The notes below the pieces were generated by a model. That model was given only the letters and a program-made list of their open reading frames with translations. It searched no databases and was not told the DNA's origin. Shown piece after piece: positions 6,632 through 7,065 of a stretch of 7,065 nucleotides of DNA. The translations under genes and the position numbers were made by a program. The stretch comes from an uncultured Dysosmobacter sp. (GTDB lineage Bacteria; Bacillota; Clostridia; Oscillospirales; Oscillospiraceae), in the NCBI GenBank assembly GCA_934504065.1, contig CAKSVQ010000117.1, positions 1 through 7,065 of the forward strand, given 5' to 3'. The first letter of the stretch is position 1. Each line of letters begins with the position of its first letter.

Positions 6632-6823
6632 ATGAACCTGCAACTGCATGATAAGGTGGAATTGAAAAAGGCCCATCCCTGCGGCAGTACGCAGTGGGAA
6701 ATTCTGCGGGTGGGCATGGACATCAAGCTGCGGTGCCTTGGCTGCGGCCATGAGCTGATGCTGCCCCGTAGCAAGGCGGAGAAGAGCATCCGCCGGATCT
6801 TGACGGAGGAGGGGTCGAAGTGA
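6632..6823 (+). CDS. DUF951 family protein (YyzM-like)
   Basis: 63 residues, the usual size for the family. It starts at ATG 6632 with AGGAGG 5 bases upstream. Recognisable family pattern: MNLQLHDKVELKKAHPCG at the start, WEILRVGMDIKLRC (22-35), CLGCGHELMLPR (35-46). The three Cys (17, 35, 38) and His40 could bind a metal such as zinc, and the fold is likely a small beta-barrel; both are inferences. The function of the family is unknown; it is widespread in Firmicutes as a small cytosolic basic protein. It forms a two-gene unit with the microprotein that overlaps its stop codon and is divergent from the S1-domain gene. Confidence 0.88.
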   Translation: MNLQLHDKVELKKAHPCGSTQWEILRVGMDIKLRCLGCGHELMLPRSKAEKSIRRILTEEGSK

Positions 6824-6909
6824 ATAAGGGCAAGCGCGTGGTGGCGCTGGTGCTGGTGGTCGTGATGATTCTGGCGCTGGTCGCGTCCATCATCATTCCA
6901 TATGTGTAA
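6820..6909 (+). CDS. 29-residue membrane microprotein, overlaps the DUF951 stop
   Basis: The frame starts at GTG 6820 and ends at TAA 6909, coding for 29 residues. The N-terminus is basic (MNKGKR) and is followed by an unbroken hydrophobic stretch, about residues 7-27 (VVALVLVVVMILALVASIII), ending PYV. This fits a single membrane helix with the N-terminus inside; there is no signal-peptidase-like ending and nothing left to be exported. The GTGA overlap with the DUF951 stop and the GGAGGAGGGG at 6805-6814 argue for translation coupled to the upstream gene. It could alternatively be a chance open frame, but start signal, charge pattern and hydrophobicity all fit a real gene. Function unknown; I do not recognise a named family. 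Confidence 0.65.
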   Translation: MNKGKRVVALVLVVVMILALVASIIIPYV

Positions 6910-6921
6910 ACGGTTTTCAAA

Positions 6922-6945
6922 AAGGGACGGCTTCGGCCGTCCCTT
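6922..6945 (+). terminator. UUCG-capped hairpin, probable terminator of the DUF951 unit
   Basis: AAGGGACGGC (6922-6931) pairs perfectly with GCCGTCCCTT (6936-6945) around a TTCG tetraloop, a very stable fold. It begins 12 bp after the microprotein stop. The tract after the stem is only TTCAGG, so the U run is short for a classic intrinsic terminator; the next palindrome may complete the job. Confidence 0.6.
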
Positions 6946-6946
6946 C

Positions 6947-6986
6947 AGGCTGTCGAAAAAGTCTATATAGACTTTTTCGACAGCCT
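6947..6986. repeat. perfect 40-bp palindrome
   Basis: The left arm AGGCTGTCGAAAAAGTCTAT (6947-6966) is the exact reverse complement of 6967-6986, with no mismatch and no spacer. As RNA it folds on either strand into a stem with a short A/U-rich tip; as DNA it could extrude a cruciform. It lies 1 bp after the UUCG hairpin in non-coding DNA. It may act as a backup terminator or be a member of a dispersed palindromic repeat family; one copy in this window cannot decide. Confidence 0.8.
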
Positions 6987-7065
6987 TCCTAATGCCTCGC
7001 TTTTTTGCCTGCTGCGCAGTCCAAAAAGCTGCCGCTGCGCGGCGCAAACGCCCGCGTTGCGGGCT
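6987..7065. other. GC-rich hairpin-bearing non-coding tail, runs off the window
   Basis: No credible gene is seen. There is a T6 run (7001-7006), the 8-bp palindrome CTGCGCAG (7012-7019), a hairpin GCCGC/GCGGC (7031-7043, loop TGC) and a hairpin GCCCGC/GCGGGC (7050-7064, loop GTT). Together with the 40-bp palindrome this looks like one structured intergenic element whose right boundary is outside the window. Confidence 0.5.

Noticed and set aside
6616..6644. Perfect TTGACA on + at 6616-6621 as a promoter for the DUF951 gene
   Set aside because: The matching -10 position (TGCAAC at 17 bases) is poor and would start transcription inside the coding sequence; the box overlaps the ribosome binding site region.
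6592..7047. Minus-strand open frame reading through the palindrome and the DUF951 gene
   Set aside because: It starts inside the hairpin-rich repeat, runs antisense to two better-supported genes, and has no binding site.

Overview
The window reads as an ordinary chromosomal stretch of a GC-rich anaerobic Firmicute, most likely a gut clostridium of the Oscillospiraceae/Ruminococcaceae type. This is an inference from the gene set (a flavodiiron protein, AsnA, GltX, a RarA/MgsA-type ATPase, a short S1-domain protein and a DUF951 protein), from strong AGGAGG-type ribosome binding sites, and from bacterial sigma-70/SigA-like promoters. I see no insertion sequence, phage gene, CRISPR array, tRNA or rRNA. 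Codon use looks uniform, with long spurious antisense reading frames as expected in GC-rich coding DNA.

Layout, left to right. (1) The 3' part of an A-type flavoprotein (flavodiiron) gene on + runs off the left edge and ends at 1010. A strong bidirectional hairpin terminator (1013-1053) separates it from a convergent small gene. (2) That gene (1052-1474, -) encodes an Xre-type DNA-binding protein with a hydrophobic two-segment C-terminus. It starts at TTG and has its own extended -10 promoter. (3) Upstream of it on the same strand lie asnA (1603-2610) and gltX (2652-4142). They are separated by 41 bp and probably cotranscribed from a near-consensus promoter at 4189-4217. A terminator hairpin follows asnA. 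(4) A 218-bp divergent region (4143-4360) leads to rarA/mgsA on + (4361-5629). Its last 20 bp overlap, tail to tail, the end of an S1-domain RNA-binding protein gene on - (5610-6545). (5) A second, short divergent region (6546-6631) leads on + to a two-gene unit: a DUF951 protein (6632-6823) and, overlapping its stop by 4 bp, a 29-residue membrane microprotein (6820-6909). (6) The right end (6910-7065) is non-coding and rich in hairpins. It has a UUCG-capped hairpin, a perfect 40-bp palindrome and two GC-rich hairpins cut off by the window edge.

Functionally these are housekeeping modules rather than one pathway: O2/NO detoxification (flavodiiron protein), asparagine supply and glutamyl-tRNA charging (asnA, gltX), response to stalled replication (RarA), and RNA binding or translation (S1 protein). 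The less-described elements are the DUF951/microprotein pair, the small membrane-linked Xre protein and the palindromic right end. I found no convincing evidence of a wholly new multi-gene system.
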